Below are positions 29,913-31,992 of a stretch of 31,992 bases of DNA, in pieces. Below the pieces are notes generated by a model, which was not told the origin of the DNA, did no database searches, and worked only from the letters and a program-made list of their open reading frames with translations. Source of the stretch: a virus. The stretch covers positions 1 through 31,992 of the IMG/VR virus record IMGVR_UViG_3300010354_000342, one strand, 5' to 3'. A program made the position numbers and the translations under genes. Position 1 is the stretch's first letter; the number at the start of each line of letters is the position of its first letter.

Positions 29913-30061
29913 GTTACGCAGTTGAAATATTAGAGAAAGAAAAAACTTTGCTTTTAAAGTGTTTAAATGAATGGGACATACAAACATATCCCGAAGCAAA
30001 GAAAGAGCGGGAGAAACGCTTAAACGATATAAATAACGCATTACAATTACTAAACCAATAA
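29909..30061 (+). CDS. Small coiled-coil protein (50 aa)
   Basis: It starts within the preceding stop (ATGA) and ends TAA at 30059-30061. It is a highly charged helix (ILEKEKTLLLKCLNEW, EAKKEREKRLNDINNALQLL). Supported by coupling and coverage of the gap. Confidence 0.5.
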   Translation: MSYAVEILEKEKTLLLKCLNEWDIQTYPEAKKEREKRLNDINNALQLLNQ

Positions 30062-30064
30062 CCT

Positions 30065-30220
30065 ATGGAAACTTTATTTTTTACATTATTATTTATTTCG
30101 CCTATAATAGCGTTTGTATGCTATAAAATAGAGCGAGAGATAGAATATACCCAAAACTTAAATAAAAGGCTTAAGAAAGCCTCAAAACTATTTGAAAAAC
30201 CAAAATACTGGACGGAATGA
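30065..30220 (+). CDS. Single-pass membrane protein (51 aa)
   Basis: ATG at 30065, 3 bases after the previous stop; the TGA overlaps the methyltransferase ATG. One N-terminal membrane helix (LFFTLLFISPIIAFVCY, about 4-20) is followed by a basic helical tail (KIEREIEYTQNLNKRLKKASK). The topology resembles small holin or spanin-like proteins, but it lies in an early module, so another role is as likely. Confidence 0.5.
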   Translation: METLFFTLLFISPIIAFVCYKIEREIEYTQNLNKRLKKASKLFEKPKYWTE

Positions 30221-30852
30221 AAGTAACAGATAAAATAACAATAACAAACGAGTGCAATATGGAGTTGATGGCTCGTTATCCTGATAATTATTTTGATTTG
30301 GCAATAGTTGACCCGCCTTATGGGATAAATATAAATGTTTCAATGGGTAGAAGAAAAGGAGATAAAAAAAGCGATTATCATAAATTTGCAGGAAATGATG
30401 ATTCAATACCTAATAAAGAATATTTTAAAGAATTAAAAAGAGTGTCAAAAAATCAAATTGTGTGGGGAGGTAATTACATGACTGAATTTTTAGAACCTTC
30501 TTCTTGTTGGTTGTTATGGGATAAAGGATTTTCTGAAGATGTTACTTTTGCACAATTTGAATTAGCGTGGACTTCTTTTAATTCAAGTGCTAAAAAATTT
30601 GATAAACACCCAAGCCAACAAAATAGAATACACCCAACACAAAAGCCTGTTGCACTTTACAAATGGATATTAGACAAATACGCAAAGCAAGGGGATAAAA
30701 TACTCGATACACATTTAGGTAGTGGTAGTATTGCGATAGCGTGCCACGATTATGGGTTTGACTTAACAGCTTGCGAATTAGATAAGGAATACTTTGATAA
30801 GGCAATAGAACGAATAAAAAATCACGCATCACAATTAAATATGTTTTTATGA
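30217..30852 (+). CDS. DNA (N4/N6) methyltransferase
   Basis: 211 residues. The catalytic motif IV DPPY (32-35) precedes the SAM-binding motif I DTHLGSGS (164-171; usual form DPFxGSGT), and HPTQKP at 139-144 is the typical segment before it: the beta-class order. The Phe of DPF is replaced by His. DPPY suits adenine N6 or cytosine N4 methylation. No endonuclease neighbour, so it is an orphan phage enzyme, probably protecting DNA or altering expression. It overlaps both neighbours by ATGA. Confidence 0.88.
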   Translation: MKVTDKITITNECNMELMARYPDNYFDLAIVDPPYGININVSMGRRKGDKKSDYHKFAGNDDSIPNKEYFKELKRVSKNQIVWGGNYMTEFLEPSSCWLLWDKGFSEDVTFAQFELAWTSFNSSAKKFDKHPSQQNRIHPTQKPVALYKWILDKYAKQGDKILDTHLGSGSIAIACHDYGFDLTACELDKEYFDKAIERIKNHASQLNMFL

Positions 30853-31238
30853 TTAAGAAGATTGAGCAACAGTTAGGAATAGAAAAAAAATCTATAAACA
30901 CATTTTGGGAGGTTTGCCCTATTGACACTGAAACATTATACTCATCAACTCGATTAGCGGAAGTTGTTTATTGGCGAAATATAGGGATGGTATGGTATAG
31001 GTTATGCGGTTATACTCAAATGAAGGTACAGGAGATATTCCAACGCAGAACGCACGCAGATGTAGTGGTAGCCGAAAAAAAGATAATGAATGCCTTGGAA
31101 GGGTTTAACAAAGAGTTAAAAAAAGAAATTGAAAAGCTTGCAATGATTGATTGGAGGTTCTGCAAAGAGGACGACATTTCAATGAATGAATTTAAAGCAA
31201 CCGTATTATTAGAAAACAAATTATTTAAAAGATTATGA
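30849..31238 (+). CDS. DnaA domain IV-like DNA-binding protein
   Basis: 129 residues. YSSTRLAEVVYWRNIGMVWYRLCGYTQMKVQEIFQRRTHADVVVAEKKI (31-79; given in parts: STRLAEVV, R43, FQRRTHADVV) follows the DnaA domain IV plan R..eVV..Rqi.m.l.......s...Ig..F.gRdHstV..a..kI. The signature GGRDHSTV reads QRRTHADV. There is no AAA+ domain. It may bind a DnaA-box-like site in the phage origin or act as a competitor. It overlaps its neighbours by 4 bases. Confidence 0.65.
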   Translation: MIKKIEQQLGIEKKSINTFWEVCPIDTETLYSSTRLAEVVYWRNIGMVWYRLCGYTQMKVQEIFQRRTHADVVVAEKKIMNALEGFNKELKKEIEKLAMIDWRFCKEDDISMNEFKATVLLENKLFKRL

Positions 31239-31603
31239 TTTTAGGACACGAAGAATTTACGAGCGAATTAACACAAGAAGAAATCAAATTAGCTCACGAC
31301 CTAATCAAACACTTTGGTCGAAAAACAAAAGACAATCCGGTTAAAGCAAGAGATATTGTCGAAGGTGTAAGAAATACTTACAAGCTGTCATTTAAGTTTG
31401 ACGAAGCAAGGCTTAGAAAGATAGTCAACTATTACAGAGTGAACTCTATTATACCTATTCTAAGCTCAAAGAATGGTTACTATGTATCGGAAGACCCTGA
31501 AGATATAAAAGCAATGACAAAGAGCCTATTGCAACGTGCTAACAGTATATTTGATTGCGTTATAGGTTTAGACCGTTGGATGATTGAAAGAGGTTTAATA
31601 TGA
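31235..31603 (+). CDS. Helical/winged-helix DNA-binding candidate
   Basis: 122 residues. VKARDIVEGVRNTYKLSFKFDEARLRKIVNYYRVNSIIPIL...NGYYVSEDPEDIKAMTKSLLQRAN follows a pattern I know from phage replication-module proteins: a helix-turn-helix with 'LRKIVNyiR...lP.l....GYyvS', consistent with a winged helix. Located after the DnaA-like gene, so a role in replication is plausible. Confidence 0.6.
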   Translation: MILGHEEFTSELTQEEIKLAHDLIKHFGRKTKDNPVKARDIVEGVRNTYKLSFKFDEARLRKIVNYYRVNSIIPILSSKNGYYVSEDPEDIKAMTKSLLQRANSIFDCVIGLDRWMIERGLI

Positions 31604-31764
31604 AAGTTACAAAAGCATTTGAGCAGTCAAAAGAAATTATCCTAAAAGAGCGTAAAGTAAACCAAAAAGTAAAGCTTGGATATAAAGATGAAAGCTACAT
31701 GACCGAAGAAGAAATGATTGAAAAAAGTAAAAATTTTAGATTAACTGATAAATTATATAAATAA
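31600..31764 (+). CDS. Small basic protein (54 aa)
   Basis: It overlaps the preceding stop by ATGA and ends TAA at 31762-31764. The product is Lys/Glu-rich and helical. It is the last gene before the promoter at 31769. Function unknown. Confidence 0.5.
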   Translation: MKVTKAFEQSKEIILKERKVNQKVKLGYKDESYMTEEEMIEKSKNFRLTDKLYK

Positions 31765-31768
31765 TTGT

Positions 31769-31776
31769 TATATTTG
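31769..31776 (+). promoter_or_regulatory. -7 promoter box TATATTTG before a small RNA
   Basis: TATATTTG followed by TACA, the same continuation as at 7694. No convincing -33 TTG. It immediately follows the stop at 31764 and precedes a gene-free stretch that ends in a terminator. Confidence 0.5.
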
Positions 31777-31782
31777 TACACG

Positions 31783-31866
31783 TTCGTGCAGGAACAGTAA
31801 GAGAAATTATTATAACGTCTTTAGATGAGTAGGGCTGCACCCCGAAAGTTTAAAGGCGTTTTTTTT
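31783..31866 (+). ncRNA. Candidate structured small RNA
   Basis: About 84 nt between the 31769 promoter box and a terminator. GTGCAG (31786-31791) is complementary to CTGCAC (31835-31840), which lies in the loop of a GGG/CCC mini-hairpin inside the terminator loop, so a pseudoknot or two exclusive folds are possible. No ORF of note. It could be a regulatory RNA or an attenuator leader for the gene at 31910. The 5' end is estimated. Confidence 0.45.
31814..31866 (+). terminator. Rho-independent terminator with large loop
   Basis: AACGTCTTTA (31814-31823) pairs with TAAAGGCGTT (31851-31860), ten pairs with one G:U, followed by T to 31866. The 27-base loop holds a GGG/CCC mini-hairpin (31832-31843). 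Confidence 0.7.
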
Positions 31867-31909
31867 ATTACTAAAAGTTACTGGTAATCTTTAAACCTTT
31901 ATTAAAACT

Positions 31910-31992
31910 ATGGTAAGTTTAAAATTTCATGACCAAAACATTTATAGAAGATACGCTGAAATAATAGCGTTTTCAAGTGATTCAATTTCAAT
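31910..31992 (+). CDS. Start of a gene cut by the right edge
   Basis: ATG at 31910 after an A-rich leader; 27 codons are open to the window end (MVSLKFHDQNIYRRYAEIIA...). Too short to identify. The short space 31867-31909 shows no promoter box. Confidence 0.45.
   Translation, partial: MVSLKFHDQNIYRRYAEIIAFSSDSIS

Noticed and set aside
1-31992. Minus-strand ORFs (for example 3658-3882, 8584-8934, 16636-16947, 21882-22367, 30590-30928)
   Set aside because: All lie opposite well-supported plus-strand genes, have compositions expected of antisense shadows and carry no recognisable motif.
1-31992. tRNA genes and CRISPR arrays
   Set aside because: No cloverleaf-like segment in the short intergenic gaps and no regularly spaced repeats were found by eye.

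Overview
The window is a nearly continuous, plus-strand stretch of a tailed double-stranded DNA phage (or prophage) that infects a Bacteroidota host, most likely Flavobacteriia. Evidence: AT-rich DNA, A-rich leaders instead of Shine-Dalgarno sites, several copies of the Bacteroidota -7 promoter box TAnnTTTG, and structural proteins of types that recur in flavophages. Almost every gene overlaps or abuts the next, often by ATGA. No tRNA, rRNA, CRISPR, integrase or repressor was recognised. Both ends cut through genes, so the genome is larger than the window. All functional names rest on motif recognition by eye, not on database searches.

Layout. 1-7687 is an early/recombination/nucleotide module: a coiled-coil protein cut by the left edge, a PAPS-reductase-like enzyme, a NinG-like recombination protein, an ERF-type annealing protein, a Gp157-like protein, an RlpA-like double-psi barrel, thymidylate synthase ThyX, an SSB-like protein and a two-domain all-alpha NTP pyrophosphatase. 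Within it, 4660-5610 holds small ORFs separated by inverted repeats that look like integron attC sites. 7687-7779 is a control region: promoter, short transcript, strong terminator, second promoter. It is followed by a sigma-like factor and the terminase genes (7779-10109), then four small genes and a tail module (11069-17890) with a probable -1 frameshift in the tail-assembly chaperone, tail/baseplate proteins and the tape measure.

17912-28597 carries an XkdF-like prohead protease, fibre-like proteins, a membrane GAF-like protein, a scaffold candidate, the major capsid protein, two tandem paralogues (tail-tube candidates), a portal with a C-terminal extension, a connector and a lectin-like protein. 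28569-29349 is lysis: holin and a peptidoglycan-active enzyme, closed by a terminator. A new promoter at 29456 starts a second early module: small genes, a DNA methyltransferase, a DnaA domain IV-like protein and a helical DNA-binding candidate. The window ends with a candidate structured small RNA and the start of one more gene.

The most unusual items are the integron-cassette-like array inside the early region, the T9 frameshift site with long dual coding, the promoter-to-terminator units that may make small RNAs, and head genes lying downstream of tail genes with the portal about 15 kb from the terminase.
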